Part shown: one piece after another, positions 1-5,761 of the stretch
Layout of the letters: each line of letters begins with the position of its first letter
Position numbering within the stretch: the stretch's first letter is position 1
NCBI GenBank assembly: GCA_023398615.1
Contig: JAEWSD010000226.1
Coordinates: forward strand, 1-6,136
Length of the DNA: 6,136 bases
DNA from: Bacillota bacterium
GTDB lineage: Bacteria; Bacillota; Clostridia; Lachnospirales; Lachnospiraceae
Direction of reading: 5' to 3'
The notes under the pieces: model-generated
The model's input: only the letters and a program-made list of their open reading frames with translations
Databases searched by the model: none
What the model was told of the DNA's origin: nothing
Made by a program: the position numbers and the translations under genes

Positions 1-611
1 ATCATTTTATATCCCCAAGCCGCGGGGAATACTTTCCCTACAATTTTAAAAAACCTGGGGAGTAAATCAACGGGAAACATTATCCCCGACAGCATAATGG
101 ACGGCAAAAATATCACTTGTGAAATCATGGTGAGTTTTGCCTGGTTTTTTACCATTAACCCCAAGACACTCCCAATACTTAATGATACCGCAATAAAAAT
201 TGCGAGTGAGCCAAAATACAACGGCAGACTTGCCGGCGGTGCTGCGTCAAAAGCAATGGGGGCAACGATGTATATGATCGCACACATAATCAGTAGATGG
301 ATAAACGCTGACAAGAACATCGAAACCAGACCAAGATACAACGGCACCCCATTGGCCTTATATACTTTCTTTATATCACTTCCGTATATCTCCACAAGGG
401 AAGGCGGCAAACCTATCAGCGCACCGGTTGATACGCCCAGCACAGTCATGGATTGTATAAGCGTATATTTGGCCTCAGGATTTATGGATGTGAATATCCC
501 GCCCATAACAGCAAAGAATAAAAGAGGAACCACATAGCAAGTAATCAGCAGTGATTTGCTCCGTATATCCAGTTTCCATTGCAATGCTACCCCGTACAAA
601 AATGCACTCAT
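1..611 (-). CDS. ABC-2 type transporter permease, partial (C-terminal end outside window)
   Basis: This is the membrane subunit of an ABC exporter, pairing with the ATPase encoded just upstream. The frame is open from ATG at 611 to the window edge, giving 203 residues, so the C-terminus is missing. It begins MSAFLYGVALQWKLDIRSKS, a cytosolic start typical of ABC-2 permeases. Hydrophobic segments lie at about 21-40, 52-70, 91-117, 131-153 and 163-180. The last carries LSGIMFPVDLLP, resembling the SG..FP...LP signature seen near the end of ABC-2 (DrrB/NodJ-like) permeases. A ribosome binding site AAGGGGGA lies about 8 bases upstream, inside the ATPase gene. The ATG overlaps the ATPase stop as ATGA (611-608), so translational coupling is likely. 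The family call is firm. The substrate cannot be read from the sequence; the MerR context suggests a toxic compound or antibiotic. Confidence 0.9.
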   Translation of the reverse strand, partial: MSAFLYGVALQWKLDIRSKSLLITCYVVPLLFFAVMGGIFTSINPEAKYTLIQSMTVLGVSTGALIGLPPSLVEIYGSDIKKVYKANGVPLYLGLVSMFLSAFIHLLIMCAIIYIVAPIAFDAAPPASLPLYFGSLAIFIAVSLSIGSVLGLMVKNQAKLTMISQVIFLPSIMLSGIMFPVDLLPRFFKIVGKVFPAAWGYKM

Positions 612-1423
612 TTGCTATTCCCCCTTGCTATGTCGATAAAATGCTGTTCAAGCGTTCCCCTGTCTATTTTAATGTCCAGCACGGCAATTCCCCGCTGCTT
701 GAAATCTTCAAGCAAAGTCAGCATAGTATCCCCGATATTGTCAGATTCAAAACTTTCATCACCTTGCTCGGTCTTGATGTGAAGGATATAACGTTTACCG
801 ATTTTGGAGGTCAATTCTGCAACAGTACCCAAAAAGACAATATTGCCGTCATTCAGAATAGCAATGCGATCACACAGGCTTTCAACCTCCGCCATATCGT
901 GGCTGGCTAAAATAATAGTCTTTCCCTGTTCTCTCAGTTTTCGGATTTGGTCATGGAGCGATATTCTGCCTTCAACGTCAAGTCCGGCAGTCGGTTCGTC
1001 AAGGAACACGATATCCGGGTCGCCGATTAAGGCAAGGGCAAGGTGCAAACGCCGCTTTTGTCCCATTGACATATCTGTGTACAGCTTTTTCGTCAGCTCG
1101 TTAATCCCAAGAGCGGCAAGCATAGAATAGTCTATTTTTGTTTTATTCCATTTTGCAAATAACCGTACAGCTTCCAACGGTTTGATATAGTCCGGGAGAG
1201 ATGCCGATTGCAGCTGAATACCCATCCTGCCATTCACCACGATACTGCCGCCGTCATACTTTCGTAAGCTCTCGATACATTCAAGGGCTGTGGTTTTGCC
1301 TGCACCGTTTACGCCAAGCAATGCAAAAATTTCACCTTTTATCACATTGAAATTTAAACCCTTCAGTACGGTATGATCACCATAACTTTTCCTTAGCCTG
1401 TCAATTTGTACGGCATAGCTCAT
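608..1423 (-). CDS. ABC transporter ATP-binding protein (multidrug/ABC-2 exporter type)
   Basis: This 271-residue protein is the cytosolic nucleotide-binding subunit that powers the permease encoded immediately downstream. All core ABC motifs are present in order: Walker A GVNGAGKT (37-44), a Q-loop in QLQ at about 70-72, a signature MSMGQKRRL (118-126), Walker B IVFLDE (138-143), the D-loop AGLD (146-149) and the H-loop histidine H175 in ASHD. The signature is a variant, MSMGQ instead of LSGGQ, but the catalytic residues are intact. The C-terminal 70 residues look like the usual extension of CcmA/DrrA-type ATPases. The start is fixed by GAGGAGGGGG just upstream and by an ATGA overlap with the stop of the MerR gene (1423-1420). 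It is co-transcribed with merR and the permease. Substrate unknown. Confidence 0.95.
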   Translation of the reverse strand: MSYAVQIDRLRKSYGDHTVLKGLNFNVIKGEIFALLGVNGAGKTTALECIESLRKYDGGSIVVNGRMGIQLQSASLPDYIKPLEAVRLFAKWNKTKIDYSMLAALGINELTKKLYTDMSMGQKRRLHLALALIGDPDIVFLDEPTAGLDVEGRISLHDQIRKLREQGKTIILASHDMAEVESLCDRIAILNDGNIVFLGTVAELTSKIGKRYILHIKTEQGDESFESDNIGDTMLTLLEDFKQRGIAVLDIKIDRGTLEQHFIDIARGNSK

Positions 1424-2220
1424 TTTGCCCCCTCCTCAAACGGATTATAACCCAATGCCGTAAAATAGGCTTCTAAAGCCGGTTCGATAAAAGCGCCGGC
1501 AATCACTTGTTTTTGTTTCCATTCGTCGTCCGGGCCATTAAGGTTTTCAGTCTCCATAAGTTTAGACAACATACTCATATCCCCGCCCGTAAAATCCATA
1601 AGCATTTCCCAAAACTCTTTGGCAAGGTTTTGACCCTTCTCACTTTCGGGCGGTATGTTTTTCTTTTGAAGCCGTATCGCTTCATCCTGCAAGCGTGTGA
1701 AGGTCTCCATCATCACGAGGCCGCTATCCATATCAAAGCGGTTCCGAAAATGGTCAAGGGTCTTATCATCGAAATGCTTGATAAGCCAGTAGAACTTATT
1801 TTTCATTTGCAGATTTACGATAATATCAGCATATCTCTTAAAATCCACCGCTTGCATTTGCAGTACTTCCGTTTGCAGCGTTTCTATCTCTTTTACGGAT
1901 TCCGACAGGCTTTCCATCTGTTTACGTATGGCGGCGGCCTGCTCTGAAAGCGCGTCTGCAACATCGGCGGGGGTATCAAGAGAAATCAGGCGATTCTTTA
2001 TATCATCTAAGGAAAACCCCAGATGTTTCAGTGACAGAATTTGATAGAGTTTAATTACATCCTTATCGGTATAAAGCCTGCGGCCTCCTTCACTCTCTGA
2101 CGATGGCGAAAGCAGATCTTCTTTGTCGTAGTATTGCAAGGTGCGGACGGTAACCCCCATTTTCTTTGCAACCTCACCAACCGTCATATAGCCTTCCAGT
2201 ATCGCTTTGTACTTTTCCAT
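1420..2220 (-). CDS. MerR-family transcriptional regulator with C-terminal putative ligand domain (TipAS-like)
   Basis: This 266-residue regulator begins with a MerR winged helix-turn-helix: MTVGEVAKKMGVTVRTLQYY (12-31), then the wing EGGRRLYTDKDV (44-55) and the second helical part to about 80. A dimerisation coiled coil follows (about 84-128, ending ETLQTEVLQMQAV). Residues 140-260 form a helix-rich region with FWEMLMDFTGGDMSMLSKLME and AFIEPALEAYF. This resembles the all-helical drug-binding domain of TipA-type MerR proteins (TipAS), but that assignment is inference and weaker than the DNA-binding call. Proteins of this type bind a small molecule and twist an overlong promoter into an active form. 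The start at 2220 is supported by AGGAGG seven bases upstream; the in-frame ATG at 2190 has no such site. It heads the merR-ATPase-permease operon, so it probably senses the compound that the pump exports. Confidence 0.9.
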   Translation of the reverse strand: MEKYKAILEGYMTVGEVAKKMGVTVRTLQYYDKEDLLSPSSESEGGRRLYTDKDVIKLYQILSLKHLGFSLDDIKNRLISLDTPADVADALSEQAAAIRKQMESLSESVKEIETLQTEVLQMQAVDFKRYADIIVNLQMKNKFYWLIKHFDDKTLDHFRNRFDMDSGLVMMETFTRLQDEAIRLQKKNIPPESEKGQNLAKEFWEMLMDFTGGDMSMLSKLMETENLNGPDDEWKQKQVIAGAFIEPALEAYFTALGYNPFEEGAK

Positions 2221-2239
2221 ATTTACACCTCCTGCCTAT

Positions 2240-2270
2240 ATTATAATTCATTACGTTACGTCATAATCAA
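2240..2270 (-). promoter_or_regulatory. Promoter of the merR-ABC operon with MerR-type 19-bp spacer
   Basis: Reading leftward, a -35 box TTGATT (2270-2265) and a perfect -10 box TATAAT (2245-2240) are separated by 19 bases. Sigma-A promoters normally have 17. A 19-20 base spacer with a dyad between the boxes is the hallmark of promoters remodelled by MerR activators. The -10 box ends 19 bases before the merR ATG, so the leader is very short. This fits autoregulation by the MerR protein encoded here. Confidence 0.75.
2250..2264. promoter_or_regulatory. Putative MerR operator (ACGT-T-ACGT dyad)
   Basis: The 15-base element ATTACGT-T-ACGTCAT is an inverted repeat with 6 of 7 matching positions per arm. 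It lies wholly within the spacer of the merR promoter, slightly off the middle. Position and symmetry fit a MerR dimer site. Binding by this protein is inference. Confidence 0.65.
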
Positions 2271-2320
2271 GATGTTTTTGTAATTTTTTAATTCGGAGGT
2301 GATAGTTTTGATATTATCAT

Positions 2321-3103
2321 TTACATAAAGTATTCATTCGGCCGTGCCTTCGCAAGTCTAGCAGAAAATTCGACCGCAAATCCGTTGTAATCCGGTGTTT
2401 CCATATTTTTAGCTTTCTGGGGGCAGCTGCGAATACAACGGAAACAGGATATACATTTTTCGGAATCTATTGTTTTGCAATCCTGCGCAATTGCCTGTTC
2501 CGGGCATGCTTTGACGCAAAGGCCGCAAAGGGTACAGGCAGCTGAGGTCAGGGGCCGGAACCCGCCGCCGGAACCGCCATCCATATACGGGCGGCTGCCG
2601 GGCAGTACGAAATCCGTCATCCTCTCTAAATCCGCTCCCTCTGTTTCGAGCTTCGCGGCAACGTTAAGCGCAAAATTTTTATCCTCATCCTGATCCCGGC
2701 TGTTTGGCCTGCCTACCTGAATCTCCCCAAAGGTATGCTCTCCTATCAGGGCAGCCGCGGCAACGGGGCAGAATCCCTGGCTCTTCATCTGGTCAAAAAG
2801 TTCAAGCAACGCATCGTCGTAATGGCGGTTCCCATATGTAACCGTGACGACACACGGCGTATGATCGCCCTTCAAACAGGTGAATCTGCGTGCCGCTCCC
2901 TTATAAATTCTTCCGGAGTATACCGGGGCACCTATAACCAGTATGTCATCTTTGCCAAAGGTGATTTCCTGTGACCCCGCATCAAAGCCGGTCAAATCCA
3001 ATTCCCGGTATTGTTTCGACAGTCCCGACGCTATCGCACAGACCGATGTGCGGTTCGTTCCTGTAGCCGAAAAATATACAGCTGTTACTTTCCTGTTTAA
3101 CAT
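2321..3103 (-). CDS. EFR1-type flavodoxin/ferredoxin fusion protein (FMN domain plus two [4Fe-4S] clusters)
   Basis: This 260-residue cytosolic electron carrier has an N-terminal flavodoxin-like domain and a C-terminal ferredoxin domain. The FMN phosphate loop is SATGTNRT (12-19). Further flavin-contact loops are GAPVYSGRI (58-66) and TYGNRHYDDAL (89-99). The ferredoxin part has two CxxCxxCxxxCP motifs: C190, C193, C196, C200 and C217, C220, C223, C227, enough for two [4Fe-4S] clusters. A glycine-rich linker (GGSGGG, 176-181) joins the halves. Such EFR1 proteins are common in anaerobes and presumably shuttle electrons between flavin and iron-sulfur partners; the partner is not evident here. 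The start is fixed by AGGAGGA seven bases upstream. It is divergent from the hxlR-type regulator, which probably controls it. No clear terminator separates it from the merR operon downstream, so some read-through is possible. Confidence 0.88.
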   Translation of the reverse strand: MLNRKVTAVYFSATGTNRTSVCAIASGLSKQYRELDLTGFDAGSQEITFGKDDILVIGAPVYSGRIYKGAARRFTCLKGDHTPCVVTVTYGNRHYDDALLELFDQMKSQGFCPVAAAALIGEHTFGEIQVGRPNSRDQDEDKNFALNVAAKLETEGADLERMTDFVLPGSRPYMDGGSGGGFRPLTSAACTLCGLCVKACPEQAIAQDCKTIDSEKCISCFRCIRSCPQKAKNMETPDYNGFAVEFSARLAKARPNEYFM

Positions 3104-3156
3104 TATAATATCCTCCTAATTATTCTTGCAGTCCTGATCAGCCAATCCGATTTTAA

Positions 3157-3185
3157 TTGACATCAAATTCCATTGCAGATATAAT
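3157..3185 (+). promoter_or_regulatory. Promoter of the hxlR-type regulator (perfect consensus)
   Basis: TTGACA (3157-3162) and TATAAT (3180-3185) are both perfect sigma-A boxes with the ideal 17-base spacer. The expected start is near 3192, about 85 bases before the regulator ATG, and it falls on the left arm of the inverted repeat. A promoter this strong in front of a repressor gene usually implies tight autorepression. Confidence 0.8.
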
Positions 3186-3186
3186 T

Positions 3187-3214
3187 ATTATACTTAATAC
3201 ATAATCTATATCAA
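3187..3214 (-). promoter_or_regulatory. Promoter of the flavodoxin/ferredoxin gene
   Basis: Reading leftward, TTGATA (3214-3209) and a perfect TATAAT (3192-3187) are separated by 16 bases. The expected transcript start, near 3180, leaves a leader of about 77 bases before the ATG at 3103. The whole promoter core lies inside the 9-9-9 inverted repeat, so a protein bound there would block it. Confidence 0.75.
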
Positions 3215-3217
3215 GTA
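3191..3217. promoter_or_regulatory. Putative HxlR operator: 9-9-9 inverted repeat
   Basis: TACTTAATA (3191-3199) and TATCAAGTA (3209-3217) are inverted repeats matching at 8 of 9 positions across a 9-base spacer. Operators with TACT...AGTA ends are known for the HxlR/DUF24 protein YodB of Bacillus. The repeat covers the -35 box and spacer of the leftward promoter and the start region of the rightward one. Binding by the adjacent regulator is inferred from position. Confidence 0.7.
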
Positions 3218-3276
3218 CGCAGAAATTATTGAGCAGGTAAGAAAACAATGAGCAGGAAAGGAAAGAATTATCAAAT

Positions 3277-3648
3277 ATGAGGAATGAAGATATTAAGAAA
3301 GAAACGTCAGCAACCAAGTGTCCCTGCCAGGCGTCCTGTCCGTTGACGGATGTCCTGTCTGTCATAGGCGGCAAATGGAAAATTCCGATCCTTTGCGCCT
3401 TAAGTCTGGACCGGATCATCCGTTATAACGAATTAAAGCAAAGCGTAACAGGGATTACAAACACCATGCTTGCCAATTCCCTTAAGGAGCTGGAACGGGA
3501 TGGCTTAGTATCCAGAAGGCAATATATGGAAATCCCTGTCCGGGTTGAATATTCACTTACCGAAAAGGGGGAAAGTATTCTTCCGGTCCTGACACAAATA
3601 AAGCAGTGGGGCGTAACACACTTAAATGCGGAAACTGCAATTATCTAA
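3277..3648 (+). CDS. HxlR-family (DUF24) winged-helix transcriptional regulator
   Basis: This 123-residue DNA-binding protein has the diagnostic HxlR opening CPLTDVLSVIGGKWKIPIL (21-39). The recognition-helix region GITNTMLANSLKELERDGLV follows at about 59-78, then the wing with PVRVEYSLTEKG. Length is normal for the family. Three cysteines cluster just before the first helix as C15-P-C17-x3-C21. C21 sits at or near the conserved redox-active cysteine of thiol- and quinone-sensing relatives (YodB, HypR, CatR), while C15 and C17 are extra. The start at 3277 is preceded by AGGAAAGGAAAG with a somewhat long spacing; the next ATG upstream (3248) is out of frame. It is divergent from the flavodoxin/ferredoxin gene with overlapping promoters, so control of both is likely. 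Its stop overlaps the dapL stop. Confidence 0.92.
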   Translation: MRNEDIKKETSATKCPCQASCPLTDVLSVIGGKWKIPILCALSLDRIIRYNELKQSVTGITNTMLANSLKELERDGLVSRRQYMEIPVRVEYSLTEKGESILPVLTQIKQWGVTHLNAETAII

Positions 3649-4877
3649 AAAATCAACCTGCAAGCCCGCAATCTTTGTTCGAGCTCCCTTATCGCCTCCT
3701 CTTCCTTCTCCGGGCCGTCTGCTATAAAGGTGACGGATATTCTTATATAGCTGCCGGCATCATCCCAGGGAACCGTCGATATCAGGGCCCGGTTGATCAA
3801 ATACTCTGAAAACTGCTCCGCGTTTTTAAATGCCGTTCCATCCTCCGTACCGGCCGGAATTTTAACATACTCGTAAAAGGAAGCATCCGGTGTCTGAACC
3901 TGGAATCCTAGCCTTTGCAGCATACCGGACAGTTTTTTATGGCGCCTTTCATATTTCTTACACATTGCCGCCGTAATCTCCGGATGTTCCAATGCATAAA
4001 TACCCGCATGCTGTATGGCCTTAAACTGCCCGGAATCATTATTGTCCTTCACCGCAGCCAGCGCCTTAATTATATACTCATTACCGGCCGCAAAGCCAAG
4101 CCTCCAGCCTGTCATATTAAATGCCTTGCTTAAGGAATGAATCTCGACCCCCGCCTCCTTTGCTCCGGGAACGGACAGGAAGCTGAGGGGCTTTGTATTT
4201 CCAAAGGTAAGCGCAGCATAAGCCGCGTCATGTACCGCTATGATATGGTTCTCCCTTGCAAATTCCACTACACCCTCAAAGAATTCCCTTGTTGCGCTCC
4301 TCCCGGTTGGATTGTTCGGATAATTGATATAAAGGAGCTTTGCCCTCTTTAAGATTTCTTCCGGTATCTTACCAAAATCCGGATAGAATGAATTCTCCTC
4401 CAAAAGCGGCAGCTTAAATACCTCCCCACCCAGCCATTCCGTTTTTGTCCCGAGGATCGGGTAGCCCGGGACCGTCAGCAAAGTAATATCTCCGGGATTG
4501 ATAAAGGCCGAAGGTATCATGGACAGCATTGCTTTTGAGCCCATAGAATGCAGAATCTCCGTATCCGGTTTTAAGGCATCCACATTGTACTCCATTTGCA
4601 TATATGCGGCTGCCGCTTCCTGGAAATCCCTGATCCCATTATCCGCATATCCCCTATTTTCCCATATCCTTGCCTGTTCATATAATTTATTCACGATTGC
4701 CATATCCGCCATTTCATCCGGTTCTCCCACGCCGAGATCGATCAGTTCCATGCCCGGATGTTCCTGCATTGCCAGTCTTTTGGCCTTTTTAATCTTCTCA
4801 AACTTAAACAGCTCCGTACTCTTACCGAAGCTTGAGCCGCCGATCCTTTCCGCAAACATCTCCTGAATATAATCCAT
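3645..4877 (-). CDS. dapL: LL-diaminopimelate aminotransferase
   Basis: This cytosolic PLP enzyme converts L-tetrahydrodipicolinate and glutamate directly to LL-diaminopimelate and 2-oxoglutarate, a one-step route to lysine and peptidoglycan precursor. Fold-type I aminotransferase features are all visible (numbering from the upstream ATG at 4886): NRGYADNGI (77-85), PNNPTG (190-195), D220 and Y223 in HDAAY, the Schiff-base lysine K254 in SLSKAFNMTGWRLGF with R262, and substrate-binding R382 in YIRIS. The N-terminal stretch (YIQEMFAERIGG, then ELIDLGVGEPDEMAD) is characteristic of the DapL family rather than of generic aspartate aminotransferases. The start is placed at 4877, giving 410 residues. 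AAAGGA lies 8 bases before this ATG but directly abuts the ATG at 4886, and family members begin near M-x-YIQE. It ends tail to tail with hxlR. Confidence 0.87.
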   Translation of the reverse strand: MDYIQEMFAERIGGSSFGKSTELFKFEKIKKAKRLAMQEHPGMELIDLGVGEPDEMADMAIVNKLYEQARIWENRGYADNGIRDFQEAAAAYMQMEYNVDALKPDTEILHSMGSKAMLSMIPSAFINPGDITLLTVPGYPILGTKTEWLGGEVFKLPLLEENSFYPDFGKIPEEILKRAKLLYINYPNNPTGRSATREFFEGVVEFARENHIIAVHDAAYAALTFGNTKPLSFLSVPGAKEAGVEIHSLSKAFNMTGWRLGFAAGNEYIIKALAAVKDNNDSGQFKAIQHAGIYALEHPEITAAMCKKYERRHKKLSGMLQRLGFQVQTPDASFYEYVKIPAGTEDGTAFKNAEQFSEYLINRALISTVPWDDAGSYIRISVTFIADGPEKEEEAIRELEQRLRACRLIF

Positions 4878-4885
4878 ACCAACCA

Positions 4886-4891
4886 TCCTTT
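4886..4891 (-). promoter_or_regulatory. Ribosome binding site deciding the dapL start
   Basis: AAAGGA lies 8 bases upstream of the ATG at 4877. It cannot serve the in-frame ATG at 4886 because its last base is the first base of that codon. Confidence 0.7.
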
Positions 4892-4916
4892 CAACGATTC
4901 ATCACTATCTGTGCAG

Positions 4917-4946
4917 ATTATAGCAACTTAAAATACCATTTGTAAA
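4917..4946 (-). promoter_or_regulatory. Promoter of dapL
   Basis: Reading leftward, TTTACA (4946-4941, 5 of 6 to consensus) and a perfect TATAAT (4922-4917) are separated by 18 bases. The expected start near 4910 gives a leader of about 33 bases, too short for a lysine riboswitch or T-box, and none is seen. Confidence 0.65.
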
Positions 4947-5034
4947 ACAGATATATCAAATAGTCAGAATTCGTTTTTCTGATAATTGAATACCAGACCA
5001 AGGATACCGACAGAAGGATAAGGAAAATACAATT

Positions 5035-5295
5035 ATGAAAGACCAGATAACAGAAATTGTAATAGAAAAAGCAGATATCAATTCCAAAGAAGCCGGAAAG
5101 GCAGTCGGATGCGGAGCATCCATAGGAATATCACAAGACACTGCAGAAATAAAACGAATGTATGCAAGAAAAAAATCATCTGGGATTGGCAAACGCATCC
5201 TAAGCTATTTGGAAGCAAAAGCAAAAGAAAACGGATTCCGCCGGATCATACTCGAAACCAGAAAATCAAAGCTTTTTATTAATCAAAGAAGGTAA
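5035..5295 (+). pseudogene. GNAT acetyltransferase remnant, truncated at both ends
   Basis: The 86-residue frame contains the middle of a GNAT N-acetyltransferase: KAVGCGA (22-28), AEIKRMYARK (38-47), then the acetyl-CoA pyrophosphate loop as KSSGIGK (47-53, close to the R/Q-x-x-G-x-G motif), LEAKAKENGF (59-68) and IILET (71-75). Family members normally have 50-60 residues before the VGCGA strand; here there are about 23. After LET they continue through a further strand and helix (usually a PEAIALY-like segment), but here the frame drifts into KSKLFINQRR and stops. The acetyl-CoA site is therefore incomplete and the protein is unlikely to be active. A purine-rich AAGGATAAGG lies about 12 bases before the ATG. 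The 3' end overlaps the convergent membrane protein gene by 30 bases, which suggests the lost 3' half was removed by the rearrangement that brought that gene here. Confidence 0.7.
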
Positions 5296-5550
5296 GAACG
5301 CAAACCAAAAACCTATAGTAACACCGTTTGTTATCTGACTGTAAGGCAACCCGATGATATCATATAAAACCTGTACCAGTATGCTTAATACAAATACAAT
5401 AATGATCCATAATACGAAATTATATTGCGGCTTAATCCTTTTATTTACAAACGTCCAAAATCTCGTACTCCATCCGAATTTAATAGAAACAAACATAAAA
5501 ACCATTCCTGACAAAGCTACTGCCAGCAACTGGGGAACCAATTCATTCAT
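5266..5550 (-). CDS. Small membrane protein of unknown function (94 residues)
   Basis: I do not recognise this family. The product has three hydrophobic segments: VPQLLAVALSGMVFMFVSI (about 5-23), FVLWIIIVFVLSILVQVLY (about 45-63) and ITNGVTIGFWFAFLPSLI (about 73-90). They are separated by basic, aromatic loops (FWTFVNKRIKPQY) and followed by a short basic tail NKKL. This pattern indicates an integral membrane protein with no signal peptide or catalytic motif. The start is supported by AGAGG eight bases upstream, and a TATAAT box lies about 57 bases upstream. The membrane character in this frame and the ribosome binding site argue that it is real rather than a chance frame. Its last 30 bases overlap the end of the degraded GNAT frame. 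No functional link to neighbours is visible. Confidence 0.65.
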   Translation of the reverse strand: MNELVPQLLAVALSGMVFMFVSIKFGWSTRFWTFVNKRIKPQYNFVLWIIIVFVLSILVQVLYDIIGLPYSQITNGVTIGFWFAFLPSLINKKL

Positions 5551-5606
5551 ATATCAAACCTCTTCCATTCTCAGAATAAAAATCATTAAAATATAAACAT
5601 AGCCCT

Positions 5607-5635
5607 ATTATACAACAACCGCCTTAAATTATCTA
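5607..5635 (-). promoter_or_regulatory. Possible promoter of the small membrane protein gene
   Basis: Reading leftward, a perfect TATAAT (5612-5607) is preceded at 17 bases by TAGATA (5635-5630), which matches the -35 consensus at only 4 of 6 positions. The expected leader before the ATG at 5550 is about 50 bases. Confidence 0.45.
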
Positions 5636-5761
5636 TCAAAAACTGATCTGAATTATTTTCGCTGTTACTGTTCAGCCTTTCGCGTACACAAGTCTCGGGT
5701 TTTCTGTGACTTTTACTTCGCTTCACTCACAATAAAAACCATACATAATATTTACCATTAT
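5636..5761. other. Noncoding stretch left of the long hairpin
   Basis: No credible gene is seen here. The sequence has a GC-richer patch (about 5660-5700, including TTCGCGTACACAAGTCTCGG) inside AT-rich DNA, and a weak dyad TGTGA...TCACA (5705-5731) without a T-run. TTACTGTTC at about 5664-5672 recurs inside the hairpin (5938-5946). It may be the flank of an old insertion, but this is not shown. Confidence 0.35.

Noticed and set aside
97..537. 146-codon plus-strand frame opposite the permease
   Set aside because: The minus-strand frame has clear membrane segments, ABC-2 motifs and a ribosome binding site, so the plus frame is its shadow.
2295..2328. GGAGGTGAT on the plus strand followed by a TTG start and a six-codon frame ending in TAA
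   Set aside because: It looks like a translation start without a gene, possibly a remnant or chance. The frame is too short, no promoter is evident, and it lies between two minus-strand genes.
4950..5034. Missing N-terminal half of the GNAT protein in another frame upstream of 5035
   Set aside because: I read the plus-strand frame containing IEYQTKDTDRR just upstream; it is interrupted by stops and does not resemble a GNAT N-terminus.
4956..5198. 80-codon minus-strand frame opposite the GNAT remnant
   Set aside because: No ribosome binding site or family features; the plus strand shows real GNAT motifs.
5221..5247. Possible terminator for the minus-strand membrane gene: GATCC/GGAATC dyad followed by a T-rich run
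   Set aside because: The stem has only about five pairs with a bulge, and the T-run is interrupted. It lies within the GNAT remnant, so it is too weak to call.
5705..5731. TGTGA...TCACA dyad as a terminator
   Set aside because: Only five pairs with a large interior and no T-run on either strand.
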